64,000 bases of DNA, taken from Fodinibacter sp963800505. Its GTDB lineage: Bacteria > Actinomycetota > Actinomycetes > Actinomycetales > Dermatophilaceae. Location of the stretch: the NCBI GenBank assembly GCA_963800505.1, contig CAWDBL010000009.1, positions 62,001 to 126,000 on the forward strand, in the 5' to 3' direction. The notes beneath the pieces were generated by a model that saw only the letters and a program-made list of their open reading frames with translations, was not told the DNA's origin and did no database searches. Positions 31,050 through 40,508 of this stretch are shown piece after piece (position 1 is the stretch's first letter; each line of letters begins with the position of its first letter). Position numbers and translations under genes: made by a program.

Positions 31050-33914
31050 ATGCTGAGCCTGGCCGTGCTGGGTCCGGTCGACCTGCGCAGGGACGGGGTC
31101 GCGGTGCCCGTCCCGGGTGGCAAGACGACCGAGCTGTTGGTACGCCTCGCCGTGTCGGCCGGCACGCCGGTGCGCGCCGAGCGGCTGCTCGACGACCTCT
31201 GGCCCGATGAGGTGCACGGCGCCGCGCCGAACACGCTGCAGTCGAAGGTGTCCCGGCTGCGGCGCGCGCTGGGCGACGCGTCACTGGTGCGTGGTGAGGA
31301 TGCCGGCTACACGTTGGTGCTCGACCCGATGGACGTTGACGCCGTGGTCGTGCTCCGCCTGGCCGAGCAGGTGGCCGCCCTGCGCGGCTCCGCTGACCCG
31401 GGCCGGGTCCTGGAGCTCTGCGAACAGGGGTTGGCGCTCTTCCAGGGCGAGCTCCTGCCCGGTGCCGGGGAGAGCGCCTGGTCGCACCCCCACCGGGTGC
31501 GGCTGGCGGAGACCCGCCTGGCCCTGATGGAGGAGCGGCTGGCCGCCCGGGTCGACCTGGGGTCCAGGGGTGAGCTCGTCGCCGAGCTCGAGGATCTCGT
31601 GGCGACCAACCCGCTGCGCGAGCGGCTCTGGGCCCTGCTCGTCACCGACCTGTACCGCGGCGGACGACAGGGTGACGCCCTGGCGGCCTGCGCCCGCGTG
31701 CGCCGGCTGCTCGCCGACGAGCTGGGCATCGACCCCGGGACGGAGCTGCAGCGCCTCGAGCAGCAGGTGCTGCAGCAGGACCCGGCCCTGGCCGGCACCC
31801 CGCACCGGCGGGTCCTGACGTCCGCGGGCCAGGAACCGGGAAGCGGCAACCTGCCCACGGCATCCGGCTCGTTGGTGGGTCGCGATGGCGACCTGCGGCG
31901 CCTCGAGAGCCTGCTGGCGAGCGCCCGGCTGGTCACGGTCACCGGTCCGGCCGGCGTGGGCAAGACGCGGCTCGCGCTGGAGGCGGCCGCGCGACGACGG
32001 CCTGCCGACGGTGCCTGGCTGGCGCGGCTCGACTCCGCTGCGAGTGCCGATGGCGTGTGGCACGGCATCGGCGAGGCACTGGGGCTGGACACGCCCACGC
32101 GCAGGGCGGTCATCGACCGGCTGCACGGCACCGAGCTGCTGGTGGTGCTCGACAGCTGCGAGCACGTGGTGGATGCCGTGGCGTCCGTTGCTGGGGAGCT
32201 CCTCGCGACCGCAGCGGGAGTGCGGGTGCTCGCCACGAGCCAGCTGCCGCTGCGGGCGGGCGGTGAACACGTGCTCGACCTCGCGCCGCTCGACCTCAGT
32301 GACGCGGTGGCCCTGTTCGCCGACCGGGCCGCGGCCCAGCGGGCGTACCCGTCCGACGACGACGAGACCCGGCGCACCGTGGAGGAGGTCTGCCGTTCGC
32401 TCGACGGGCTGCCACTGGCCATCGAGCTGGCCGCGGCCCGCACCCGGGTGCTCCCCGTGCGCGAGATCGCCCGCCGGCTCGACGACCGGTTCGCCCTGCT
32501 GCGCGACCCGGTGAGCCACCTGCCGGCCCGCCGGAGCACCCTGCACGCGGCCCTCGCCTGGAGCTACGACCTGCTGTTCCCCGACGACCAGCGCGGGCTG
32601 TGGGCGCTCGCGGCCTTCACCGGCGGGGCGCCCCTGGCTGCGGTCGAGGCAGTGCTCGCGGCCTTGGGGGTGCCCGCGGCATCCGGGCTGGACGTCGTGA
32701 CCCGGCTGGTCGACCGGTCGCTGGCGGTGGCCGACATCCCGCTGCGCGGCCCGGCGCGCTACCGGCTCCTGGACAGCGTGCGCGACCTGGCGCGGGAACG
32801 GCTCGAGGAGGCGGGGCTGGCCGATGTCGCGGCGCTCGCCCATGCCCACTGGTACGCCGAGGCGGCGGACCGGGCTCGAGCCGGGCTGCGGGGGCCGGCC
32901 CAGCCGGAGCACCTGGCGCTGGCCCGCACCGAGCGCGCGAACCTCGATGCGGCGCTGGCGTGGTCGGCCGACCATGCGCCTGACCTCGGCGTCCGGGTGG
33001 TGCTCGGCTTCGGGTGGGCCTGGGTGGTGCTGGGCACCGGGGTCGAGGGCGCGCGCCGGGTGCGCACGGCGGTCGAGGCGGCATCGGCCGTCGACGCCGG
33101 CTCGGTCGTCGAGGGCGACCGGGTGGCCGCACTGGTCCTGTGCGGGTGGTTCGAGGCCTCGGGCGGTGACCTCGACCGGGCCGTCGCCGACCTCGAGGAG
33201 GCCGCTCGCACTACCGACCCGGCAGCGGGGGCGGTGGCCCGGCTGCACCTGGCGTTCGTCCGCACCCAGGGTGGCCACGCCACCGAGGCACTCGAGCTGC
33301 TCGCCGGGTGCCGTCCCGAGCTGGAGCGATCCGGCCTGGTGTGGGAGGTCGGCACCAGCTGGCTGCTCGCTGCCTGGGCCCTGATCGCCACCGGCGACCT
33401 GGTGGGCAGCCGGGCGGCATGCGACCGGGCGTTGGGGCTGCTGACCCCGCTCGGTGACGACTGGGCGCTCGGCCATGCCGAAGGGCTGCAGGGGGAGCTG
33501 GCGGAGGCGGAGCACCGCTATCCCGACGCGAAGACCCACCTCGCCCGGGCGGCCGGCTCGGCCGGCTCGCTGGGCTTCGAGGCCGCGCAGGCGCACCACC
33601 TGCTCAACCTCGCGCGCGTCGAAGAGGCCTGCGGTGAGGGCGATTCGGCGCGGTCGACTCTTGTCGAGGCGATCGAGATCGCGCGGCGGTGCGGCGACCT
33701 GCGCACCGTCGCGGTCGCTCGCACCCGCCTCGCGTCGGTGCTTCGCGCGGTCGGGGAGCCGGATGCCGCCCTGGCGTGCGTCGAGCAGGCCGTCGCGTGG
33801 TTCGCTGCCGCCGGCGGTGGGGACGGCGCGGCGCTCGCCGTCGACACGTTGGCCGCGCTGCGGGCGGGGTCGTCAGCGGCGGACGGCGACCACCACGCGC
33901 CCGTTGCGCAGTGA
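31050..33914 (+). CDS. AfsR/BTAD-type regulator with NB-ARC ATPase and TPR region
   Basis: A 954-aa regulator. Residues 1-95 are an OmpR-type winged helix (LRRDGVAVPVPGGKTTELLVRLA, NTLQSKVSRLRRALG). Residues about 100-245 are the bacterial transcriptional-activation domain, ending ADELGIDPGTELQRLEQQVL. The ATPase has Walker A GPAGVGKTRLALE and a VVLDSCEHV Walker B. The rest is a helical-repeat sensor. This is the layout of AfsR/SARP-type regulators of secondary or stress metabolism in actinomycetes. No biosynthetic cluster is adjacent; the nearest target is the divergent three-gene membrane operon. Its end overlaps the convergent methyltransferase by 42 bp. Confidence 0.88.
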   Translation: MLSLAVLGPVDLRRDGVAVPVPGGKTTELLVRLAVSAGTPVRAERLLDDLWPDEVHGAAPNTLQSKVSRLRRALGDASLVRGEDAGYTLVLDPMDVDAVVVLRLAEQVAALRGSADPGRVLELCEQGLALFQGELLPGAGESAWSHPHRVRLAETRLALMEERLAARVDLGSRGELVAELEDLVATNPLRERLWALLVTDLYRGGRQGDALAACARVRRLLADELGIDPGTELQRLEQQVLQQDPALAGTPHRRVLTSAGQEPGSGNLPTASGSLVGRDGDLRRLESLLASARLVTVTGPAGVGKTRLALEAAARRRPADGAWLARLDSAASADGVWHGIGEALGLDTPTRRAVIDRLHGTELLVVLDSCEHVVDAVASVAGELLATAAGVRVLATSQLPLRAGGEHVLDLAPLDLSDAVALFADRAAAQRAYPSDDDETRRTVEEVCRSLDGLPLAIELAAARTRVLPVREIARRLDDRFALLRDPVSHLPARRSTLHAALAWSYDLLFPDDQRGLWALAAFTGGAPLAAVEAVLAALGVPAASGLDVVTRLVDRSLAVADIPLRGPARYRLLDSVRDLARERLEEAGLADVAALAHAHWYAEAADRARAGLRGPAQPEHLALARTERANLDAALAWSADHAPDLGVRVVLGFGWAWVVLGTGVEGARRVRTAVEAASAVDAGSVVEGDRVAALVLCGWFEASGGDLDRAVADLEEAARTTDPAAGAVARLHLAFVRTQGGHATEALELLAGCRPELERSGLVWEVGTSWLLAAWALIATGDLVGSRAACDRALGLLTPLGDDWALGHAEGLQGELAEAEHRYPDAKTHLARAAGSAGSLGFEAAQAHHLLNLARVEEACGEGDSARSTLVEAIEIARRCGDLRTVAVARTRLASVLRAVGEPDAALACVEQAVAWFAAAGGGDGAALAVDTLAALRAGSSAADGDHHAPVAQ

Positions 33915-34748
33915 GGCGTCCGCGTCGTGCGGAAGGTCGAACCCGCGCGCCAGGGTGAGCAGGTCGTCATCCTGTGTCATCTCAAAATCACTGTGCGCCA
34001 ACATTTCTCGCATGGTCTGGGATGACCAGGTGGAGCGCCACGGCTCGCCGGCCAGCGGGTCGGGCTGGCGGCTGAGCCGCATGGCCACCCGCATCACGCG
34101 ACGCAGCGCCGAGGCTGACACCGACCGCGACTGGTAGCTCACGACGAGGATGCTGCCCGGCGCGGACAGCTCGGCGAGGTGGCGCACCGTCTCGGCAACG
34201 GCATCCGAGGTGAGGTAGGGCACGACGCCCTCCCACACCCAGGTCGTCTCCTTCGCGGGGTCGAAGCTCGTCGCCTCGAGTGCCGGTGCCAGCGGGTCGT
34301 GCTCGAGGTCGACGGCGACCGCCACGACCTGACCAGCAATGGGCTCGATGCCGCCGAGGCGGCGCTGCTTGTCGCGCTGGGATGCCGGGTGGTCGACCTC
34401 GAAGACGGTGGCGCGCGCGAGCTCCGGCATCCGCCACGCGCGGGCGTCGAGGCCGGCGCCGACCACGACGACCTGCGGGGCGCCGTGGTCGCGCACGGCG
34501 TCGTCGATGGCCACGGTGCGCGGCACCATGAGCACCGCGGTGCGCCGTACGAGCTCGTAGGCCATCCGGCCGGATCCGCCCTGCGGCGGTTGCCGGGAGC
34601 GGGCCTTCTCGACGACGATGCGCTCCTCGGGGTCGAGCAGCTGCTCGGCGACCGGGGCGCAGAACCGGTCGACGGCGAGGCGGCCGTGCGCCACGGCCCT
34701 TCCCTGGCAGACGAGCACCGCGGTGCTGCTGGCGGCTCGATCGGTCAC
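33873..34748 (-). CDS. class I SAM-dependent methyltransferase (PPM1/TcmP-like)
   Basis: A 291-aa methyltransferase with the SAM-binding motif VVVVGAGLDARAWRM, an acidic FEVDHPASQRDKQRRL strand and a WVWEGVVPYLTSDAV motif IV segment. These mark the leucine-carboxyl-methyltransferase-like family, common in actinobacteria as O-methyltransferases of secondary metabolism or unknown substrates. The GTG start has CAGAAT 6 bases upstream, a weak leaderless-type box. Confidence 0.85.
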   Translation of the reverse strand: MTDRAASSTAVLVCQGRAVAHGRLAVDRFCAPVAEQLLDPEERIVVEKARSRQPPQGGSGRMAYELVRRTAVLMVPRTVAIDDAVRDHGAPQVVVVGAGLDARAWRMPELARATVFEVDHPASQRDKQRRLGGIEPIAGQVVAVAVDLEHDPLAPALEATSFDPAKETTWVWEGVVPYLTSDAVAETVRHLAELSAPGSILVVSYQSRSVSASALRRVMRVAMRLSRQPDPLAGEPWRSTWSSQTMREMLAHSDFEMTQDDDLLTLARGFDLPHDADASLRNGRVVVAVRR

Positions 34749-34808
34749 TCGTCAATTCTGGCCAGACTGCGCGAGGTATCAGGAACCACGCGCGCGCCTC
34801 TTGTGGGT

Positions 34809-34973
34809 ATGCACATGATCACCCCCGGCGTCGCCGCATCCATGACCCCCACGTCCGCCGAGCGCACCGCACGCACCGAGGCCACCCCGAAGGCCCGGCG
34901 CCGGCTGCGCATCCCCCACGTGCAGCTGCACGTGCCGCACCCGCACCTCCACCTGCCGCACCGCCACGCCTGA
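34809..34973 (+). CDS. 54-aa histidine-rich C-terminal peptide gene
   Basis: A short ORF starting MHMITPGVAAS and ending in alternating His residues (HVQLHVPHPHLHLPHRHA). Nine histidines in the last 18 residues could bind Ni, Zn or Cu. No Shine-Dalgarno site or clear -10 box precedes the ATG, so it may not be expressed. It is divergent from the methyltransferase and has no recognised family. Confidence 0.35.
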   Translation: MHMITPGVAASMTPTSAERTARTEATPKARRRLRIPHVQLHVPHPHLHLPHRHA

Positions 34974-35045
34974 CCGGCCCGGCCGCCCCAGCGGTCGTGA
35001 CCGTCGTCGGGGCCGTCGTTATGGTCGCCGTCGTGGTCGCCCTCA

Positions 35046-35918
<873 letters not shown>

Positions 35919-35924
35919 GACGCC

Positions 35925-35930
35925 ACCGTA
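35925..35930 (-). promoter_or_regulatory. leaderless -10 box for purU
   Basis: Minus strand TACGGT, 6 bases (ggcgtc), GTG. It decides the purU start. Confidence 0.6.
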
Positions 35931-36085
35931 CGTGGAGAACGGCTCCGGCCAGCAAACGCTGGGGGGATGGATGGCGGTGAGGTTGGGCCGGTTCGAGCAT
36001 CGGCGGCTCGCAGCCGTCCGAACCGGGGGGCTCTCGCAGGCACTCGAGCCCAGGCGAGGCACGCCCCGACCGGATGCCGGCGGGG

Positions 36086-38305
36086 TCAGAAGGGTGGTTC
36101 GTCGGGGAAGGTGTGCCGGCCGCGCCGCGGTCTCCGGCAGGGCGTGGCGGTGTTGTCGAGGAGCATGACGTGGGTGGTCGGGGTGAGATCGACGCTGTGT
36201 CGAGTACCGCTGTCATCGCGCCACGAGGTGGGTCTTGGGTGCATGCGGTGTGAGTGGCTGCGGATGGGTGGCGATGCAACGGCGGCAAGGTGTTCAAGGA
36301 GGAACTCGAGGTCGCTGAAGGGTCCGTCGGGCAGGGCGGTGAGGGTGACGCTGGTGCTCGCCGGAACTGGTGCGGGGGTCGCGGCGCCGCTGAGGACGGT
36401 GCAGGTCAGGGCGTCGGTGGGCGCGGTGGTGCGGACTCGGCCGGTGGGGTCGGTCCAGGTGACGGTGCCGTCGGCGGCCAAGGTGACGTGCCAGCCGGGT
36501 CGTTGTTTGACCCGGTGGTGGCGTCGGCACAGGCAGATCAGGTTGGTGTCGGCGGTCGGGCCGCCTGGCCAGGGCCGGACGTGGTCGAGGTCGCAGAACA
36601 CCGCCGCGAGGGTGCAGCCGGGGAAGCGGCACCGCCGGTCGCGGGCCTTGACCCGTTTCGCCATCCGGGCCGAGGGCCGGTAGGCCCCGGCCCCGAACCC
36701 CGCGGCGATCTGCTGCAGGGTTGACGCCCCGTCGGGTGCGGTTCCGCCTGCCGGGGTCGTGGCTGCCGGCGCCTCTTGGTCGACCTCCACGGCCACGGCC
36801 GCCAGGTTTGGGTCGCTCGCGACGGGGATGGTCTCGACGACGTCCGGCGTGCCTTCAACGCGGCCGCTGTCCACGCGGTCGCCATCGAGGCCGTCGGTGC
36901 CGGCGTCGACGAAGGTGTCGGTGTCGATGCCGATGCGAGCGGTGGCAGCGCTTGGTGCCTCCGGTCCTGCGTCGAACGGCTGAGCGATGCCGGGAGCCGC
37001 GCCCGCCCAGGGTTGGGTCTGCCCGGCAGGGTGCGTCGGCTCATCAGGGAGCGTCGGCCCGTGAATATGGGTGAGCCCGTCACGCTGGGTTGGCCCGTCA
37101 GGGTGGTCCGTTGCGGCTGGTTGGTTGGCTGGGTCGACCAGAGCGCCGGTGTGCGGGTGGCACGGCGCCACCTCCACCACCTGCGACCCAGAACCCGAGC
37201 TCGGCGTCGATCCGGACACAGGCGGGGCCGTCGACGTCGAAGTGGACGTAGATGCCTTGGCCTTGGCCTTTGCCTTGGACCGCGAGCCTGGGCGGGAGTT
37301 CGGGGTGGCCATGGCGGTGACCCAGGCACGGGAGACGAACACCGGCTGGTTCCCGGCCGGGCCGGTGACCTCGACCAGGTCGCCGGAGCCGCTGCCCTGG
37401 CCGCTGGTCTCAGTGCCGACTGCGGCGGTGGTGCCGAGACCGGTATCGGCGGTCAGTCCGGTGGCGGGGACGGTGATGGTCAGGACGGTGTCGATGGTGG
37501 CCTGCCCGGCGACCAGGTCGGTCAGTGCCTTGCCGCGGGCGGCCTCGATGTGGGTGCACACGTCGTCCTTGACGTACCGGTGCGCCAGCGCGTCGATCGC
37601 CGCCCACGCGCGCGCCGCGTCCTCGCTGGGGAAGGTGCCCTCCCACCGGTCCACCCCCGGCTCGGCTACCCACCGGCGCAGCCCACACTCCGCCCGGGCC
37701 TGCTTGGCCCGCTCCAACAGCAGCTCCGGGCTGATCCGCGCCAGCGCCCGACGACACCGCCGCCGCAGGTGCGCACCGTCCTCGACCTCGAAGTGTCCCT
37801 CGAGCATCGTCACCACCGTCTCACGCACCTGCGGTGGCGCAGCCGCCAGCTCCTCGGCGACCACACCCGCACGGTAGGAGTCCAACCGGCCCTCACCCAT
37901 CGCCGCGTGCAGCCCACCCAGACCGCTGTCGGTGCCCGACCCCTCGGGGCCGTCCGCGGCCAGCAACACCGCCGCCTCGACCCGCTGCTCGGCGTGCCGC
38001 ACCGAGACCGACAGCACCCCGGACACGATCGCCGGCGCGTCCAACGCCACATGCCCCAGCCAGTGGTGCGTCTCGACCTCCGTGCCGTCCTCGCACCATT
38101 CCGGCTCGATCGCCGCCAGGCGCACGATCGCGGCATCCTGCGCCGCGGTCGCGACGTCGATCACCTGCTGCAAGGACCCCACCGCGCCCGCCCACTCCGA
38201 CCGCGACCCGACCACCTCCGACGGAGCCAGCACCGTGCTCAGCGCGGCCACCGCACCCTGTGCCGCGGCGTTGACCTCACCCGGTCCGACCGTCACCGTA
38301 CTCAC
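36086..38305 (-). CDS. DUF222-HNH endonuclease-like protein
   Basis: A 739-aa protein. Residues 1-300 are a DUF222 (13E12-repeat) domain, with RVEAAVLLAADG and ARISPELLLERAKQARAECGLRRW. Residues about 310-530 are a low-complexity insertion of Lys/Ala, Ser/Thr and Thr/Pro/His-rich segments. The C-terminal HNH nuclease has RDRRCRFPGCTLAAVFCDLDH and NLICLCRRHHRVKQ, keeping the zinc cysteines and catalytic His. Such genes are abundant in actinobacterial genomes and behave like selfish or mobile elements. The target is unknown. GTG start; no promoter box found. Confidence 0.85.
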   Translation of the reverse strand: MSTVTVGPGEVNAAAQGAVAALSTVLAPSEVVGSRSEWAGAVGSLQQVIDVATAAQDAAIVRLAAIEPEWCEDGTEVETHHWLGHVALDAPAIVSGVLSVSVRHAEQRVEAAVLLAADGPEGSGTDSGLGGLHAAMGEGRLDSYRAGVVAEELAAAPPQVRETVVTMLEGHFEVEDGAHLRRRCRRALARISPELLLERAKQARAECGLRRWVAEPGVDRWEGTFPSEDAARAWAAIDALAHRYVKDDVCTHIEAARGKALTDLVAGQATIDTVLTITVPATGLTADTGLGTTAAVGTETSGQGSGSGDLVEVTGPAGNQPVFVSRAWVTAMATPNSRPGSRSKAKAKAKASTSTSTSTAPPVSGSTPSSGSGSQVVEVAPCHPHTGALVDPANQPAATDHPDGPTQRDGLTHIHGPTLPDEPTHPAGQTQPWAGAAPGIAQPFDAGPEAPSAATARIGIDTDTFVDAGTDGLDGDRVDSGRVEGTPDVVETIPVASDPNLAAVAVEVDQEAPAATTPAGGTAPDGASTLQQIAAGFGAGAYRPSARMAKRVKARDRRCRFPGCTLAAVFCDLDHVRPWPGGPTADTNLICLCRRHHRVKQRPGWHVTLAADGTVTWTDPTGRVRTTAPTDALTCTVLSGAATPAPVPASTSVTLTALPDGPFSDLEFLLEHLAAVASPPIRSHSHRMHPRPTSWRDDSGTRHSVDLTPTTHVMLLDNTATPCRRPRRGRHTFPDEPPF

Positions 38306-38383
38306 CCCCCAAACCCCGCTGCTGTGCTGCTTGATCTGCTACCCCAAACCTAGCGGCGACCACCGACAGACCCCCGGACCGCA

Positions 38384-38407
38384 CCACTGCGGCAACAGGT
38401 GGGGGAA
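38384..38407 (+). repeat. left arm of a 24-bp inverted repeat
   Basis: This 24-base segment (CCACTGCGGCAACAGG...) is exactly complementary to 40409-40432. Between them lie a small membrane gene and the insertion sequence. Without the IS the arms would be about 0.57 kb apart. Confidence 0.85.
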
Positions 38408-38531
38408 GAGTGCGGGCATTCATCCGTCTTCGAGCTCCGAGCTCCGCAGTGCGTCTGCCCCTAGTTCCTCCGCGGTCAGGACGCCGAGCCAGCACGAGCG
38501 CCCTGTCCCTAGGGCGCTGATGGCCGCACGA

Positions 38532-38777
38532 TCAGCCGGCGGGCTGCCGGCCGGTGATCGCTCCTGGCGTGTGCCTGTGAACGCCCACGTTCACGACGAG
38601 GAGGAGGAAGCCGAGCGGAGGCAGAAGGAAGAGAAGCAAGAACCACCACACGGGCTTCAGACTGATCCAGGGCTGCACCCAGCCACCGGACACGTGCCGG
38701 GCGTAGATCGCGATCGCTGTGGCCGGCACCAGACAGAACGGCACCATGACCCAGTTGATGTAGAACCCGATCTCCAC
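38532..38777 (-). CDS. 81-aa membrane protein
   Basis: A short protein with two membrane helices (FYINWVMVPFCLVPATAIAIYA and WWFLLLFLLPPLGFLLLVVNVGV). The chosen GTG (VEIGFYINW) is preceded by GAAGGGAA. The N-terminus lacks a signal peptide. It is the only gene between the HNH gene and the insertion sequence and lies within the 24-bp inverted repeat. Unrecognised family. Confidence 0.6.
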   Translation of the reverse strand: MEIGFYINWVMVPFCLVPATAIAIYARHVSGGWVQPWISLKPVWWFLLLFLLPPLGFLLLVVNVGVHRHTPGAITGRQPAG

Positions 38778-38970
38778 GTCTTGTCGTTCCCTTCTTCCGT
38801 GGCCGCTTGCCGAAAGTCTGGATACGGGAGCGGGCGTGACCTTCAGTGCAGGAGGGAGCTGGGACCCTTCCCAGGGCCATGCGAGCACCTCGTGTCCGGT
38901 GTCACCTCCCCAACAGTGCCGCACCCCTTCACGCGTGGCACTCAGAACCAACGAATCCACGCCCATTTCC

Positions 38971-40404
38971 GGCTCTCCTGACACACCTGTGGGTCATTTC
39001 CGGCCGGGTAGCACGGGTCGGTGGCCGCCCAGGGAGAGCAGGGCGAGGGCGATCAGGGCCTCGGGGGACTTGAACCCGAACGCGATCCTGGTGATCAGCC
39101 GGATCTTGGTGTTGGTGGACTCGATGAGCCCGTTGGACAGGTTGTGCTCGATCGCGGCCAGGATCCGGGGCCGGTGTTTGACGATGCTCTTCTGCAGCTT
39201 CACGAACGCCGGGATGCGGCACCGGCGGGCCCAGCTGATCCACCGGTCCAACGCGTCGACTGCGGCGTCGTAGGGCAACGTGAACACCACCCGCAGCCCT
39301 TCCTTGAGCAGGTAGGCCCGGTGCAGCATGGGGTCGGTGGTCGCGATCCAGGCGAGCTTGACCTGCTGGTTGTCGGTGAGGTTCTGCGGGTTCTTCCACA
39401 ACGCGTACCTGGCCCCCTTGAGCGCCTTGGCGCGCTCGTTTCCCGGTCGTGGTGGCGCATCGTTGCGGGGGCGCCCACTGGCGCGTTTGGGCTCGGTGCG
39501 GGCTTGGGCTCGGGCCTCGTTCCATGACGCGCGACGCACCTCGTCCAGGGCGTCGGTGGCCCAACGCACGACATGAAAGGGGTCAGCTACCCGCACCGCG
39601 CCCGGACACCGGTCGGCCACGATGGTGTCGATGAAGTCGGCCCCATCAGCGGAAACGTGGGTGATCTGGGCGCACCGGTCGGGGCCGAGCAGGTCGAAGA
39701 ACTCACCCACGGTCGCGCTGGTGCGTCCCGGCGCAGCCCACACCAAGCGGCGCCGGTCGTGGTCGACCACGACCATCAAGAACTTGAACCCGCGCTTGTA
39801 GCTGATCTCGTCGATCCCGATCCGCGTCAGCCCGGCCAGGCGGTCGTGGCGGGCGTCGACATCAGCCCAGACCCGGGCGATGATCGACCCCACGGTGCGC
39901 CACGCGACCCGCATCAGCGCCGTCACCGTGGACTTCGAAGACTGCGTGGCCAACCACGCCACCGTGTCATCGAACGCGTAGGTGTGGCCGGCGTCGTGAC
40001 GGGCCCACGGCACCGACGCGACCACCACCCCGTGCTCGCGGCAGAGCACCCGCGGCGCGTCAGCCTCAACGACCGCGCGCACCGTCCCCAGATCCAGCGC
40101 CCGCCACCGCCGCCGCCCGCCACCGGCGTCGTAGCCCGGGCTGGGTCGCCGACACACCCCACACCGGCCCCGTTCGCGCTTCGTGGGCCGCACCCGGGCG
40201 ACCAGCACCTCCTCGTCCTCGTCGAACTCGACCCGCTCAATCACGGTCTTCTCGACGCCCAACATCTCGCGCCATAGGCTGACATCACGCACGCCGTTCT
40301 CCTGACCACAGTTCCTGTGCCTTCGACAGCTCAGAAACCTACTCAGGGAACGGCGTGCGCCTCGTCAACCCTGCTCGAGCACCCACAGGTGTGTCAGGAG
40401 AGCC
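38971..40404. mobile_element. intact ISL3-family insertion sequence
   Basis: The element is 1434 bp with perfect 24-bp terminal inverted repeats (38971-38994 and 40381-40404; outer bases GGCTCTCCTGACACACC). It is flanked by an exact 8-bp target duplication, CCATTTCC, at 38963-38970 and 40405-40412; 8 bp is the ISL3 norm. It holds one complete transposase on the minus strand. Perfect ends and duplication point to a recent insertion. It separates the small membrane gene from marC. Confidence 0.95.
38994..40292 (-). CDS. ISL3-family transposase
   Basis: A 432-aa DDE transposase. The N-terminal zinc-binding region has GRCGVCRRPSPGYD and VLCREHGVV; a helix-turn-helix segment follows (VAWLATQSSKSTVTALMRVAW). 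The catalytic domain includes IGIDEISYKRGFKFLMVVVDHDRRR, VSADGADFID, VADPFHVVRWATDALDEVRR and GLIESTNTKIRLITRIAFGFKS, matching the ISL3 DDE layout. The frame is intact, so the element may be active. The stop lies just inside the left terminal repeat. Confidence 0.95.
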   Translation of the reverse strand: MRDVSLWREMLGVEKTVIERVEFDEDEEVLVARVRPTKRERGRCGVCRRPSPGYDAGGGRRRWRALDLGTVRAVVEADAPRVLCREHGVVVASVPWARHDAGHTYAFDDTVAWLATQSSKSTVTALMRVAWRTVGSIIARVWADVDARHDRLAGLTRIGIDEISYKRGFKFLMVVVDHDRRRLVWAAPGRTSATVGEFFDLLGPDRCAQITHVSADGADFIDTIVADRCPGAVRVADPFHVVRWATDALDEVRRASWNEARAQARTEPKRASGRPRNDAPPRPGNERAKALKGARYALWKNPQNLTDNQQVKLAWIATTDPMLHRAYLLKEGLRVVFTLPYDAAVDALDRWISWARRCRIPAFVKLQKSIVKHRPRILAAIEHNLSNGLIESTNTKIRLITRIAFGFKSPEALIALALLSLGGHRPVLPGRK

Positions 40405-40408
40405 CCAT

Positions 40409-40432
40409 TTCCCCCACCTGTTGCCGCAGTGG
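40409..40432 (+). repeat. right arm of a 24-bp inverted repeat
   Basis: Exact reverse complement of 38384-38407. It overlaps the right target duplication of the IS by 4 bases, so the element inserted at the inner edge of this arm. Confidence 0.85.
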
Positions 40433-40508
40433 GGACCGCAAGCCCGATCCCGCTGCCCCACAGCCACATTCATTACGCCGTGAGCGAACAGGAAAGCACC
40501 CACGGACC

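Noticed and set aside
38384..40432. 24-bp arms as the ends of the insertion sequence
   Set aside because: The IS has its own perfect 24-bp ends at 38971 and 40404 with an 8-bp target duplication; the outer repeat is a separate, older structure.
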